The notes: a model not told the origin generated them from the letters alone. DNA of 64,000 bases from Hyalangium versicolor (GCF_020103695.1 NZ_JAHXBF010000001.1:124001-188000); one strand, 5' to 3'; shown: positions 46,772 through 57,651, counted from the stretch's first letter. Program-made: numbers and translations.

Positions 46772-47760
46772 ATGAGCGAACCCCTCCTCGAAGTCCGCGG
46801 CCTGAAGACCCGGTTCTCCTTGGAAGAGGGCTCGGTGCTGGCGGTGGACGATGTGTCCTTCTCCATTCCACCCGGTGGCACGCTGGGTGTGGTGGGCGAG
46901 AGCGGTTGCGGCAAGAGCGTCACTGCGCTCTCTGTCATGAGGCTGGTGCCTGATCCGCCGGGCCGCGTGGTGGGCGGGGAGATCCGCTTCAAGGGTCGGG
47001 ATCTGCTGTCGCTCCCCGAGGCGGAGATGCGCCGCATCCGCGGCAACCACATCTCCATGATCTTCCAGGAGCCGATGACGTCGCTCAATCCCGTGTACAC
47101 GGTGGGCGAGCAGATCGGCGAGACGGTGCGGCTGCATCAGAAGCTGGATCGGAAGCAGGCGAAGGCGCGCGCGATGGAGATGCTGCGTCAGGTGGGCATC
47201 CCCGCGCCCGAGCAGCGCGTGGATGCATACCCGCACCAGCTCTCCGGAGGCATGCGGCAGCGGGTGATGATCGCCATGGCGTTGGCGTGCAACCCGGAGC
47301 TGGTCATCGCGGACGAGCCCACCACCGCGCTGGATGTGACGATCCAGGCGCAGATCCTGGATCTGCTCAAGCGGCTGCAGGCCGAGCGCGGCATGGCGGT
47401 GATGCTGATCACCCACGATCTGGGCGTGGTGGCCGAGAGCTGCGACGCGGTGGTGGTGATGTACGCAGGCCGTGTGGTGGAGCAGGCTCCGGTGCGCGCT
47501 CTCTTCAGTCGGCCCGCGCACCCGTACACGGCGGGCCTGCTGCGCTCCATTCCTTCGTTCCAGGACACGGAGAGCGGGGCAGGGCGCCAGCGCCTGAAGA
47601 CCATCCCTGGAATGGTGCCGAGCCTGCGCCGGCTGCCCGTGGGCTGTCGCTTCCGGGATCGCTGCGAGCGTGCGCTCGAGATATGCGGGAAGGTGGATCC
47701 ACCGCTCGAGCTGAAGCGTGACGGGCAGTCCGCCGCGTGCCACAACCCGGTGCCCGCGCC

Positions 47761-47764
<4 letters not shown>
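46772..47764 (+). CDS. Oligopeptide/dipeptide ABC transporter ATPase (OppD/DppD-like)
   Basis: 330 residues. Walker A is [10 protein letters not shown], the signature is LSGGMRQRV, Walker B is [14 protein letters not shown], and the C-terminal oligopeptide-transporter extension contains a Cys-rich cluster typical of OppD ([18 protein letters not shown]). It powers import of peptides or related solutes. The next gene is the OppF/DppF partner; its ATG overlaps this stop (ATGA). No permease or binding-protein gene is adjacent, so the membrane subunits must be elsewhere. Confidence 0.93.
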
Positions 47765-48807
<1,043 letters not shown>

Positions 48808-49216
48808 ATACAACCGCACCTACGTCCTGGGCGGAGTGCGCATCTGCGCGCGCTGCCTGGGCACGTACCCCGTGCTCCTGGCCGCCATGGTGGGCCTGTT
48901 TGCCGTGCGCGCTCCGCTCCAGTGGAAGTGGGACGTGCCCGGCGTGCTCTTGCTCACCTTGCCGGCACTCGCGGACTGGGCGCTCGGACGCTTCCGGCCC
49001 GCGGGCGGTTCCAACCTCGTGCGCACCGTCACGGGCGTTCTGCTGGGGCTGGCGCTCGGCCGGTCGCTCTACGTCCATGTCCAGCGGCCCCTGCCGGCCG
49101 TCCTGCTGGCACAGGCAGCCCTCGTGACAGCCGTCGCCGTCCCTGTCATTCTCGCCACTTACCGAAGGCCACGCCCCGGCTAGACCCAACCGCTGCTTCG
49201 CCCGTTCAAGGCGAGG

Positions 49217-49894
49217 GTGGGAGGGGACGGGGAAGACCCGTGGCCTCGTGACGGGGGAGTGGTGGGACCGGAGATCCCAGACGAACGGCTGATGCTCGCC
49301 TTCAAGGCGGGAGACGCTCGTGCGTTCGAGACGCTGGTGCGAAGGCACCGGACGCCGGTCTTCAACTTCATCCTCCGTTTCACGGGGCACCGGGCACGGG
49401 CGGAGGACGTGCTGCAGGAGACGTGGCTGAAGGTGGTACGCAGTTCCAAGGAATACGAAGCCAAGGCCAAATTCACGACCTGGCTCTATACGATCGCGAG
49501 GAATCTCTGCGTGGACAGCGCGCGCAAAGAGAGCTACCGGCAGGCCTCCTCCCTGGAGGCACCCACGGGCAATGGGGCCGGCGGCGACGAGGGCCGGCCA
49601 CTGGGAGAAGGACTCCCGGACGGCGGAGCCAGCCCCGAGCGTGGCGCCTTCAACGCCCGCCTCCGTCCGCTGATCGAGCGTGCCCTGGCCAGCCTTCCGG
49701 AAGAGCAGCGCGAGGTCTTCCTGTTGCGTGAGTACAGCGGCATTGCCTTCAAGGAGATCGCCGAGGTGACCGGAGTCTCCGAGAACACGGTGAAGAGCCG
49801 GATGCGCTATGCCCTCGATGGTTTGCGGCGCCGGCTGGCGGAGATGGGCGTGGACGGCGATCTGGCCGAGGACGGAAGGACGGTGGCGGGATGA
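49217..49894 (+). CDS. ECF sigma factor (RpoE-like)
   Basis: 225 residues (GTG 49217; GTG 49259 or 49262 are equally possible). Sigma region 2 is RLMLAFKAGDARAFETLVRR with DVLQETWLKVVRSS, region 4 is LPEEQREVFLLREYSGIAFK with VSENTVKSRMRYALDGLRRR (helix-turn-helix). A Gly/Asp/Glu-rich linker (about 115-145) separates them. It directs RNA polymerase to specific promoters and is controlled by the anti-sigma encoded next, whose ATG overlaps this stop (ATGA). Placed directly before the second pseudopilin module; a regulatory link to it is only positional. Confidence 0.93.
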   Translation: MGGDGEDPWPRDGGVVGPEIPDERLMLAFKAGDARAFETLVRRHRTPVFNFILRFTGHRARAEDVLQETWLKVVRSSKEYEAKAKFTTWLYTIARNLCVDSARKESYRQASSLEAPTGNGAGGDEGRPLGEGLPDGGASPERGAFNARLRPLIERALASLPEEQREVFLLREYSGIAFKEIAEVTGVSENTVKSRMRYALDGLRRRLAEMGVDGDLAEDGRTVAG

Positions 49895-51531
49895 AGCCCC
49901 AGAACTCCCACGCTCAAGAGGACAGACTCCTCGACTTCGTCTACGGCGAGCTGCCTCCGCTCGAGGCCCGCGCGGTGGAGTCCCACCTCGAAGGCTGTAC
50001 CCGGTGCAGCGAGCTGCTCGCGGACATTCGCGGCGTGCGGACCACCATGGCGCAGCTCCCCATGGAGCCCGCTCCGGATGCGGGGCTGGAGTCGCTGCTG
50101 GCCTACGCGCAGCAGGCGGCTCGCAACGCGGCTGAGGGTCCCGCTCCCAAGCCCACGTGGTGGCGGCGCTGGCTGGTGCCTCTGACCAGCGTCGCCGCGG
50201 TGTGCCTCTTCGGCATCGTGTCGATCCAGGTCAGCAAGTCGGTCAACCTCAGCCCCGAGCTCGCGAAGCAGAGCGACTCCGTGCGCGAGAAGGCGGTCGT
50301 CGCCAAGTCCGAGAGCGCTTTTCGCGAGCCTCCTCCGGCGGTTGCCGCTCCCGCGCCCTCTCCCAGGGCCGGCCCTGCCGCGCCGCCTCCCGCCAGGAAG
50401 GATGCCCTGGCCCAGGCGATGAATGCCGACGGCTATGGGGTCTCCGATGAGCAGGACAAGGCAGCGCAGCCCACAGCGACAATGACGCCTCCACCGTCCG
50501 CCCCGCCAGCGAAGCTGGATGGAACCGTGCTGGCCAAGGAGTCCTCTCGCAAGGGCTCTGTCTCGTCCAGTGCCAAGGCGCCCCGAGAGGAATGGAGCAA
50601 CGCGGGCGCCGGTGTCGCCTCGGAGCGCTATAGAGCGAACGACGAGCTGGGCCGCGTGTCCGATGATTCGAAGGACGCCTACGAGAGAAAGAAGTCGAAG
50701 AGCTACTCGTACGAGTCGCGCGACGCGATGACCCAGGTGGGACCGCTCAAGAAGCCCCGGGCGACGACAGTGGACTCGGAATCCGAAGGAGCTCCTTCGG
50801 AGCCCATGCCCGAGATGGTCACAGCCCTGCCCAAGCAAGAAGCGGCTCCCGCCGATGCGAACGGGCCAGTGGCTCAGGGTGACCTCCAACAGATGGCGCC
50901 CGCGCAAGAGCCGCTTCGGTTGAACAACAGCAGGGCTGGCTCGCTCCCGACCGGCTCCGCTCCTGGGGGTGCTGCCTCTGGGCAGAGCGCCCCCGGTGAT
51001 GACTTCGATGATGTCTTCGTCGCCAAGAAGTCCACGGCTCGGCGCGAGCAGACGGCCGAGGTGGCCGCCGCGGCGCCTCCGCCTCCTCCGGTCGCAGCTG
51101 CTCCCATGCCTTCGCCCTCGACGCCCGCGGCATCCACGGCGCGTCCCGAGCCGAAGCGCCAGGCCGAGGAGCCCTCACCGTCCGAGCTGTCCAAGCTGGC
51201 GGAAGGCGCCCGACGCTCGGGTGACCGGGCCCGCGAGGCTCAACTCCTGCGCCGGGCGCTGGACTCCGGTGTCACTGGCACTGTGCGTCTGGGGCTGCTC
51301 GACCGGTTGTGCCAGGCGGAGCTCGCCCTCGGCCAGAGTGAGGCCTGCAACCAGGTGATCCAGGAGGCTCCAGGCTCCAGTGCCGCCCAGGTGGCTCGCA
51401 AGCGCCTGAGCAGCCAGGACTTCGAGGAGAGTGAAGCCAAGCCTCAACCCTCCCCCAGAGCCGGCAAGAAGGCCACCAAGAAGGCCGCGGAGCCGGAAGC
51501 CCCGGCTTCGGCTCCAGCGCAGGCCCAGTGA
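49891..51531 (+). CDS. Zinc-binding anti-sigma factor with long periplasmic region
   Basis: 546 residues. The N-terminal anti-sigma domain has the zinc site H32-X3-C36-X2-C39 in ESHLEGCTRCSELL (ZAS type) and would bind the adjacent ECF sigma. One membrane helix follows (WLVPLTSVAAVCLFGIVSIQ, about 94-113). The remaining 430 residues are outside the cytoplasm, Pro/Ala/Ser/Lys-rich and disordered, with many SK/RK stretches, and a short helical, TPR-like end (about 425-500; LAEGARRSGDRAREAQLLRR). This is far longer than most anti-sigmas, and the tail may sense a surface or secretion signal. Release on zinc or proteolysis is known for the family, not shown here. Confidence 0.88.
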   Translation: MKPQNSHAQEDRLLDFVYGELPPLEARAVESHLEGCTRCSELLADIRGVRTTMAQLPMEPAPDAGLESLLAYAQQAARNAAEGPAPKPTWWRRWLVPLTSVAAVCLFGIVSIQVSKSVNLSPELAKQSDSVREKAVVAKSESAFREPPPAVAAPAPSPRAGPAAPPPARKDALAQAMNADGYGVSDEQDKAAQPTATMTPPPSAPPAKLDGTVLAKESSRKGSVSSSAKAPREEWSNAGAGVASERYRANDELGRVSDDSKDAYERKKSKSYSYESRDAMTQVGPLKKPRATTVDSESEGAPSEPMPEMVTALPKQEAAPADANGPVAQGDLQQMAPAQEPLRLNNSRAGSLPTGSAPGGAASGQSAPGDDFDDVFVAKKSTARREQTAEVAAAAPPPPPVAAAPMPSPSTPAASTARPEPKRQAEEPSPSELSKLAEGARRSGDRAREAQLLRRALDSGVTGTVRLGLLDRLCQAELALGQSEACNQVIQEAPGSSAAQVARKRLSSQDFEESEAKPQPSPRAGKKATKKAAEPEAPASAPAQAQ

Positions 51532-51578
51532 CAAGGCCGATTCCAGTCTCGGCGGAAGCAGGGGAGGGCACGGTCCAA

Positions 51579-51588
51579 TTGACCGATG
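51579..51588 (+). promoter_or_regulatory. TTGACCGATG element upstream of the second pseudopilin module
   Basis: Same 10-mer as at 9826, here 35 bases before the TadE-like ATG. A GATAAT at 51610-51615 overlaps the start codon and lies 25 bases from TTGACC, too far for a normal promoter. Significance depends on whether orthologous clusters share it. Confidence 0.3.
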
Positions 51589-51613
51589 CGACCGCCCCCT
51601 CCTTGCTCCGATA

Positions 51614-52591
51614 ATGGACGACATGCAAGTTGGGGAGTCAGGTCGGGAGTCGGGCCAGGTGGCCGTGGAGGCAGCGTTGATCCTGCCGCTCATGGTCTTC
51701 ATGGCACTGGGGATCATCCAGCTCACGATGATCCAGCACGCGAAGCTGATGACGGAGTACGCGGCGTTCCAGGCGGCGCGGGCGGGCATCGTGTGGAACG
51801 GCAACAACGAGCGCATGCACGACGCGGCCATCATCGCCCTGCTGCCGACAATGGGCCGCACCAATGATCTGGCCAGCCTGGGCACCACCTGGGCGCTCCA
51901 CCAGACGTACGACACGGCGCTGCGCACCCTGGCCTGGAGCGCCACCGAGGTGAAGCCGCCCTCGTCGTTCAACGGCTCCAACCTGTTCGGGATGATCCGG
52001 GTGGACACCATCAACCCGGCCTACTTCACGCCCATCGACACGATCTGGAAGCTGCGCGAGGGGTACAACTGGAAGGAGCTGGACTTCGACGGGCCGGACA
52101 GCTTCCCGGAAGTGCCAGCGCTCGAGGACAAGATCCGCAAGTTCTTCAACCTGCCCGAGCCGGATGACGCCGAGACGGTGTACCGCAAGGCCACACGGCT
52201 GACGATCCGCCTGCGCTACTGGTACGAGATGCGCGTGCCGTTCGCCAACTGGGTCATCTTCACCGCGTGGTACGCCTCCAACGCCCAGGTGGCGCTCCAC
52301 GGCGCCATCGACCGGCCCACGCTCGAGAAGGCCAACATGCTCAACCGGAACGCGGACCTGGCCTCCCTCATGGGCAAGGCGAAGGGCATGTCCCACGAGC
52401 GCGGCTACAACTCCGTGTACGCCCCGGAGATGTGGGTCCTCTGGGGGCTGGCCACCGGGAGCATCCCGCTCGTCTCGGACCTGGTGGGCAAGCGCTACTT
52501 CCTGCCGCTGACGGCCACTTACTCCATGCGCATGCAGTCCAACTTCCACCGGAAGTGGATCCTGCACCTCAACCCGGATTGGGGCCTCTAG
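51614..52591 (+). CDS. TadE-like pseudopilin, module 2
   Basis: 325 residues. A short leader ends SGQVAVEAALILPLMVFMAL (Gly, then Glu at +5, then a hydrophobic helix). It continues with TEYAAFQAARAG, VPFANWVIFTAWY and YSMRMQSNFHRKW near the C-terminus. These landmarks match the module 1 protein at 9869 and give the pairing of the two modules. ATG 51614 is the only start that gives a leader of normal length; the frame runs upstream into the anti-sigma gene. It begins 82 bases after the anti-sigma gene and is followed by the TadG-like gene at 3 bases. Pseudopilus role inferred. Confidence 0.82.
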   Translation: MDDMQVGESGRESGQVAVEAALILPLMVFMALGIIQLTMIQHAKLMTEYAAFQAARAGIVWNGNNERMHDAAIIALLPTMGRTNDLASLGTTWALHQTYDTALRTLAWSATEVKPPSSFNGSNLFGMIRVDTINPAYFTPIDTIWKLREGYNWKELDFDGPDSFPEVPALEDKIRKFFNLPEPDDAETVYRKATRLTIRLRYWYEMRVPFANWVIFTAWYASNAQVALHGAIDRPTLEKANMLNRNADLASLMGKAKGMSHERGYNSVYAPEMWVLWGLATGSIPLVSDLVGKRYFLPLTATYSMRMQSNFHRKWILHLNPDWGL

Positions 52592-52594
52592 GCC

Positions 52595-54664
52595 ATGTTC
52601 ACCCGTGTCTTGCGACAGAGCTTCCGCCGCCAGGAGGGCCAGGCCCTCGTCATGGCGGCGCTGCTCGTGCTGCTGATGTCCATCGCCGTGCTCACCACGG
52701 TGAACCTGGGCCACACCATTCACGAGCGCGTCCGCCTGCAGAACACCGCGGATGCGGCGGCCTACTCCATGGCGGCCATGGAGGCGCGCGCCTTCAACTT
52801 CTACGCGTACGCCAACCGCACCCAGGTGTCGCACTACGTCTCGGCGATGATGTGGCAGTCCCTGCTGTCGCTCATCTACTTCGCCGAGGCCTTCGTCACC
52901 GACATCTATGGGTTCATGAAGACGCTGGACCCCTGCGCGGGAGATGCGGACGGACCCTTCTGGAAGGTGGCCTGTCCCATCCTCGAGAACGTGGTGCCGT
53001 ACGTGAGTCAGATCCTGAAGGCGATCGACAAATTCATCGGCATCTTCAAGAACCTGATCAAGGCCTTCCAGACCGTCTTACGCACCGCCAACCCGGACAA
53101 ATGGATAGGCCGCGGGGTGATACCCGCCCACCAGTTGCTCAACTCGGCCATGTTCATGGCCTCGCAGGCGGTGATGCTGTCCACAGTGTCCCATGTGGGG
53201 CAGACCACGGACTCGGTCATCTACGACAACGACAAGAACGTGGACTCAAAGCTGGGCCAGTTCGCCTCGGGCGCGCTCAGCGCATGTCTCTTTGATCAGG
53301 CGCACTTCCGTGAAGCGGGAGGCAGTCCGCTCGCTCCGGGCGTCAACCCGCTGACCCCCATCGATCCGCTCAAGAAGAAGCACACGGACAAGGAGGCGCG
53401 CGCCAAGCGCTCCATGGCGGGCATCGCCAACGCCACCCGCTACGCCTGTGACGCGGAGGGCGGCATCTGCCCCGAGGGCTTCATCACCTCGCGCAAGCTG
53501 GGAGATCTCATCCCGCTGCCGGATGGCCTGGGCCCCATCCGCGATCTGCTCAGCAAGGACATCGACACGCCCGTGTTCAGCTTCGCCAAGTACGGGCAGA
53601 CGCGCCTGCTCACGGCCAACAACCCCGGCGTCGCCAAGGCCACCGAGGTGAATGACTCCAGCAAGGCGCGCAACACCATCCGGGACTGGAACGACGGCAT
53701 CGAGCCCACGCTCGGGCGGCTGGCTCAGGGAGACAACCTGGGCTCGGACGATCTGTACTGGATCAAGTTCGGCCCCTCGAACCTGGGCCCGTTCCGCAAC
53801 CCGCTCGCGTGCAAGAAGGAGGACAACCCCCGCGAGTGCTGGGGCGATCCGCGCAAGGGCTACGGCGAGGCCGGCAGCAACAAGCTGACCTTCAAGACGA
53901 CGATGAAGACCAGCATCTGGGCGATGAACGCGAAGGAGAACTCATACAACGACGGCGGCGTGCACTGGCGCATCCACCACAACACCCAGCCGGTGGGTGA
54001 CTCCTGGCGCAAGGTGTACAAGCCCTCGGGATCGGAGGCGGACGTCGGGGTCCACCGCAGCAAGGTCTGCGTGGTCAAGATCCTGGGGTTCTGTCCGGTC
54101 GAGATGAGCGTCTACACGGCCAACGTCATGCCCGCCGAGGACGGCAACCACCCGTGGAAGGGCATCACCCCCTTCATGCACTTCGAGCCGGGCCAGTACG
54201 GAGACACCTGTGGCAGCGCCGTGAACAACGATGCGGCGGCCTCTCGCTACAAGCACGACTTCAACCAGCCCTCCACGTGGGCCATCCTCAACAAGACGGC
54301 CGATCAGCTCACCAACGCGGGCCACACCGACCACGAGGGCACGGGCTCGAACGACATCGCGCTCCTGAACCAGGACGGCAAGGTGAAGTGGAAGTTCTCC
54401 AACTCCACCCCCACGCTGGAGATGAAGAACAACCGGATGAAGTTCCTCTCCGCCATCGAGGGGTTGAACGTCGTCTCGCGCGGGCAGACCTACTACCACC
54501 GGCCGGGCAACTGGGCCGAGCAGCCCAACTTCTTCAACCCGTACTGGCGGCCCCGGTTGGCCTCCGTCTACCAGGGGCGGCACTCGCTGCCCTTCGTGGG
54601 CGACGTGGTGGACAGGCTCCCAGGCCCGTTGAAGAACATCCCGCCGAAGATCATCACCCACTGA
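52595..54664 (+). CDS. TadG-like pilus-assembly protein, module 2
   Basis: 689 residues. EGQALVMAALLVLLMSIAVL is the membrane segment of the TadG-like N-terminus (no Glu at +5), followed by RLQNTADAAAYSMAAMEARA and FNFYAYANRT. The large external part is much bigger than its module 1 counterpart and includes a Lys-rich section and disulfide-capable cysteines (for example CDAEGGICPE). The C-terminus again has TYYHRPGNWAEQPNFFNPYW. It starts 3 bases after the TadE-like gene. Probable large minor pseudopilin or tip protein. Confidence 0.78.
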   Translation: MFTRVLRQSFRRQEGQALVMAALLVLLMSIAVLTTVNLGHTIHERVRLQNTADAAAYSMAAMEARAFNFYAYANRTQVSHYVSAMMWQSLLSLIYFAEAFVTDIYGFMKTLDPCAGDADGPFWKVACPILENVVPYVSQILKAIDKFIGIFKNLIKAFQTVLRTANPDKWIGRGVIPAHQLLNSAMFMASQAVMLSTVSHVGQTTDSVIYDNDKNVDSKLGQFASGALSACLFDQAHFREAGGSPLAPGVNPLTPIDPLKKKHTDKEARAKRSMAGIANATRYACDAEGGICPEGFITSRKLGDLIPLPDGLGPIRDLLSKDIDTPVFSFAKYGQTRLLTANNPGVAKATEVNDSSKARNTIRDWNDGIEPTLGRLAQGDNLGSDDLYWIKFGPSNLGPFRNPLACKKEDNPRECWGDPRKGYGEAGSNKLTFKTTMKTSIWAMNAKENSYNDGGVHWRIHHNTQPVGDSWRKVYKPSGSEADVGVHRSKVCVVKILGFCPVEMSVYTANVMPAEDGNHPWKGITPFMHFEPGQYGDTCGSAVNNDAAASRYKHDFNQPSTWAILNKTADQLTNAGHTDHEGTGSNDIALLNQDGKVKWKFSNSTPTLEMKNNRMKFLSAIEGLNVVSRGQTYYHRPGNWAEQPNFFNPYWRPRLASVYQGRHSLPFVGDVVDRLPGPLKNIPPKIITH

Positions 54665-54674
54665 GGCCCGACCG

Positions 54675-55886
54675 ATGAGACCCCTAGCCCAGCGCTCAGA
54701 CGCCCGGCGTGGTGCCGCCACGGTCGAGTTCGCGCTCATCATCCCCGTGCTGGTGATGATCCTGATGTTCAGCATGTACCTCACCGAACTGGTGAGGGCG
54801 AAGCTCAAGCTCCAGGAGTTCGCGCGCTACACCGTCTGGGAGATGACGAGCTACACCCTGAGCGATTTCGCCAACGCGAAGCACGACGAGGCCTTCACCG
54901 ACGCGCAGCGAGAAATGATGGAAGAGGCCGTCGAGCGCTACAAGGACCTGGACTCCGTGGAGTCCAACGCTCCGCCGGGCAACTTCGTCGCGCGCTACTC
55001 CGAAGTGCAAGGCACGGTGCACAACAAGGAAGTGCCGTTCTTCGAGCAGGGTTTGGTGCTCGGCAATGACGCGGGTGGGCTCGGCAGCTCGGTGGTGGGC
55101 GCGGTGAACGCCGGCGCCAACCAGCTGCTCGGCAACGTCTGGGACTTCAATACCAAGGGCTGGGTGCAGTCCGAGGTGAGCATGAAGTTCAACGACGTGC
55201 TCATCCCCCAGAGCTACCTGGACCAGGGCGGCCAGGGCGGCTTCTTCAAGGTGGATCCCCTCGGGGGCAAGAACATTCGCAGCCTCGCGCTCCAGTCCCG
55301 CTTCTCCATGTACGCCGATCCGTGGGCCATGGATGACGGCGCCGATGCCACCATCCGAGGCCGGCGCGCGGGCGCCCACCGCAGCGGGCCCGAGAACATG
55401 CCTCACGGTCTCTACAAGCAGGTGGACCGGATGGTGTTCCTCGGCCTCCGCAGCGAGTTGGAGGAAGCGGTCGGAGGCATCGGTCAGTTCCGGCAGTTCC
55501 TCCAGAGCTTCTCCCCGGCGTTCCTGGGCACCTTCGTGGTCTCGCACAACTATGGACCCAGCCCGAGCGGAGATTCCGCCTCGACCTGGGGCCGCGAGTG
55601 CATCGGCGAGGACACGGGCATCGAGTCCTATCCCGCGCAGGCCGAGGGTGGCCTCAACAACCTGAACAAGTTCTCCCAGATCGACTGGCCGCGGCCCACG
55701 TGCTTCGAGACCGCGCCGTTCCGGGACCAGCCCTACGATAAGTCTCAGTACATCCAGATCTTCAAGGCGCGCGGCGACCACTTCATGGGCTGCAAGAACG
55801 CGCAGGCCACCGATCCCTCCGCGCCCAAGAGTGACGAGGGCACCAAGGGCGATGAGAGCAAGGCGTATGCGATCGACTGCGAGTAG
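54675..55886 (+). CDS. Second TadE/TadF-like pseudopilin, module 2
   Basis: 403 residues. The leader ends RRGAATVEFALIIPVLVMIL (Gly, Glu at +5), then KLKLQEFARYTVWEMTSYTL. Towards the end HFMGCKNAQATDPS matches GCRNA of the module 1 protein, and the final 20 residues are Lys/Asp/Glu-rich. It has a similar size to the paralogue at 12394. The following gene starts inside its last 20 bases, so the two are coupled. Function as a minor pseudopilin is inferred. Confidence 0.78.
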   Translation: MRPLAQRSDARRGAATVEFALIIPVLVMILMFSMYLTELVRAKLKLQEFARYTVWEMTSYTLSDFANAKHDEAFTDAQREMMEEAVERYKDLDSVESNAPPGNFVARYSEVQGTVHNKEVPFFEQGLVLGNDAGGLGSSVVGAVNAGANQLLGNVWDFNTKGWVQSEVSMKFNDVLIPQSYLDQGGQGGFFKVDPLGGKNIRSLALQSRFSMYADPWAMDDGADATIRGRRAGAHRSGPENMPHGLYKQVDRMVFLGLRSELEEAVGGIGQFRQFLQSFSPAFLGTFVVSHNYGPSPSGDSASTWGRECIGEDTGIESYPAQAEGGLNNLNKFSQIDWPRPTCFETAPFRDQPYDKSQYIQIFKARGDHFMGCKNAQATDPSAPKSDEGTKGDESKAYAIDCE

Positions 55887-56667
55887 AGCGCTGGCCCAGG
55901 CCGGGCTGTGGAGCGTGCTCCTCGTGGCGATGGCCGCGAGCGCCGAGCAGGAACTGCCCATGTACCCGGGCGCCGTGCACACGCGCATCGGGAACGATCT
56001 GGTCATCGCCGGCGAGTATTACCGCCTGGCCTACTTCACCACGGAGGACTCGCTGGAGAAGGTGGCGGGCTACTTCGCCGACCACTGGCGCGAGCTGGGC
56101 TACCCCACGGTGGTGGAGGGCGATCTGCGCGAGGAGGCCGTGGTCTCCGCCCTCTACACCCGCGAGGGCCTGCAGCGCGGCGTGGTGCTGCGCCGGTATC
56201 TGGGGAAGACGGTGGGGTTCACCGCCCTGAGGGATCTCTGGGTCCATGCTCCGCGCAAGCCCGGCGGCGGGCTGGTGAAGCTGGAGGGCACCCTGTTCAG
56301 CCAGGACATCACCACGCGCGATGATCCGGGCGGCTCGCAGCATCGCTCCTCGCTGGTGAAGGGGAGTGTCGAGAGCGTACGCCAGCAGGTGGTCGACTCG
56401 ATGACCCAGCAGGGTTACACCCTGATTCGCGAGGCGGGCCTCAAGCGGGACGATGGGCCGCGCTTCACCCTGGAGCACTCCCGGCAGGGCTCCCAGGTGC
56501 TCACCACGCTCAGCCGCGTGGACAGCGAGGTGACAGCGGTGCTCCAGATGTGGGTGGGCTCAGATCGTCCGGATGCGCTGCCCAATGACGAGGCGGTGCG
56601 CCAGAGCCGCGCGGCCTGGGAGCGCGAACAGCAGGCGAAGAAGGCTCGCGCGGAGGGTTCGCCATGA
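55867..56667 (+). CDS. Secreted two-repeat protein of module 2
   Basis: 266 residues from an ATG that overlaps the preceding gene by 20 bases. The N-terminus ALAQAGLWSVLLVAMAASAE is a signal peptide. Two similar halves follow: AYFTTEDSLEKVAGYFADHW near residue 55 and SLVKGSVESVRQQVVDSMTQ near residue 160, each leading to a Gly-Tyr strand, as in the module 1 protein at 13704. No family recognised. The C-terminus is Lys/Ala/Arg-rich. It ends overlapping the next start (ATGA). Envelope accessory for pseudopilus assembly is inferred. Confidence 0.7.
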   Translation: MRSTASRALAQAGLWSVLLVAMAASAEQELPMYPGAVHTRIGNDLVIAGEYYRLAYFTTEDSLEKVAGYFADHWRELGYPTVVEGDLREEAVVSALYTREGLQRGVVLRRYLGKTVGFTALRDLWVHAPRKPGGGLVKLEGTLFSQDITTRDDPGGSQHRSSLVKGSVESVRQQVVDSMTQQGYTLIREAGLKRDDGPRFTLEHSRQGSQVLTTLSRVDSEVTAVLQMWVGSDRPDALPNDEAVRQSRAAWEREQQAKKARAEGSP

Positions 56668-57431
56668 GGGCCCTGGCGCTGGTGCTCGTCCTGCTCGGGG
56701 CCACTCCCGCCCCGGCGTCCGTGCCCGGGAAGAGCCTGATGGACCACCTGTCCAAGGGCCTGCGCACCACCCAGGTCGGGGACTGGGTGACGTACAAGCT
56801 CGACGGCGGCGGAGCCCGTGTTCACTACTGGCGCCTCGCGGTGGTCGGCGAGGAGAAGGACAAGAAGGGCCGCGACGCGCTCTGGCTGGAGATGGAGACC
56901 GGCACCCACCCGGCCATGCGCGCGCCCCTGTCGCAGATCCGCATGCTCATCGCCCGGGGCAATGGCACGGCCTTCGATCCGGAGGGCATCACCCGCCTCG
57001 TCGTCGCCATGGGCTTCGACAAGCCCCAGGAGTATTCGCAGGAGGCGCTCGATTGGACACTCACGAAGCATCCATCGCCGCAGGCCCCTCCGGCCGCTCC
57101 CGCCGGGCGGCTGCCCGAGCCCCCCGTGGTAAGATCGGGCCAGGAGACACGCCTCATGACCCCGGCAGGCACGGTGACCGCCGTGCCCATCGAGGTCCTC
57201 TATCGCAGCACTGTCGTCAAGCGAACGTGGATGAGCCGGGAGATTCCCATCCTCCAGCTCGCGAAGATCGAGATCCCCCGCATCTCCCACGCGATGGAAG
57301 TCGTCGAGTATGGAGTGAACGCCAGGTCCCGTATGCTGTTGCCAGACCCCAAGACACCGCAGGTGAAGTTGGAGTATGCGGAGAAGGCGTTCCCCCAGCT
57401 CCCCTGGTTGGAGGAGGAAACCCATGAGTGA
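56664..57431 (+). CDS. Secreted protein of module 2
   Basis: 255 residues with a signal peptide (MRALALVLVLLGATPAPASV). The mature part has two beta-type regions (GDWVTYKLDGGGARVHYWRL and VPIEVLYRSTVVKRTWMSRE) joined by a Pro-rich linker (APPAAPAGRLPEPP). No cysteines. It occupies the position of the symmetric-cysteine protein in module 1 but does not look related. Coupled to both neighbours: start overlaps the previous stop and its stop is inside the Flp-like start. Unknown function. Confidence 0.65.
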   Translation: MRALALVLVLLGATPAPASVPGKSLMDHLSKGLRTTQVGDWVTYKLDGGGARVHYWRLAVVGEEKDKKGRDALWLEMETGTHPAMRAPLSQIRMLIARGNGTAFDPEGITRLVVAMGFDKPQEYSQEALDWTLTKHPSPQAPPAAPAGRLPEPPVVRSGQETRLMTPAGTVTAVPIEVLYRSTVVKRTWMSREIPILQLAKIEIPRISHAMEVVEYGVNARSRMLLPDPKTPQVKLEYAEKAFPQLPWLEEETHE

Positions 57432-57651
57432 CGTGAACAAGACCTGGACCTCTCGCCGCCGTCAGCGCGGTCAGGCGATGGTCGAGTACTCCATGATCAA
57501 CTGGGTCTTGATCGTCGCCCTCATCATCGCCTCGTCGGTGAAGATGGACTGGGGCGGTGGGCAGGACAAGAACGTCTTCGACCTGTTCCTCGAGGCGTAC
57601 CAAATCTACTACGACTCCTATTACTTCGTGCTGAACCTGCCGTTCCCGTGA
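57424..57651 (+). CDS. Flp-like prepilin, module 2
   Basis: 75 residues. The basic leader ends RQRGQAMVEYSMINWVLIVA: Gly then EY at +5/+6, the same Flp rule as in module 1 (GQAMVEYS is identical). One hydrophobic helix follows and the tail ends YYFVLNLPFP. Mature length is about 57 residues. It overlaps the previous gene (ATGAGTGA) and is itself overlapped by the next (GTGA). Probable pseudopilus subunit of module 2. Confidence 0.75.
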   Translation: MSDVNKTWTSRRRQRGQAMVEYSMINWVLIVALIIASSVKMDWGGGQDKNVFDLFLEAYQIYYDSYYFVLNLPFP

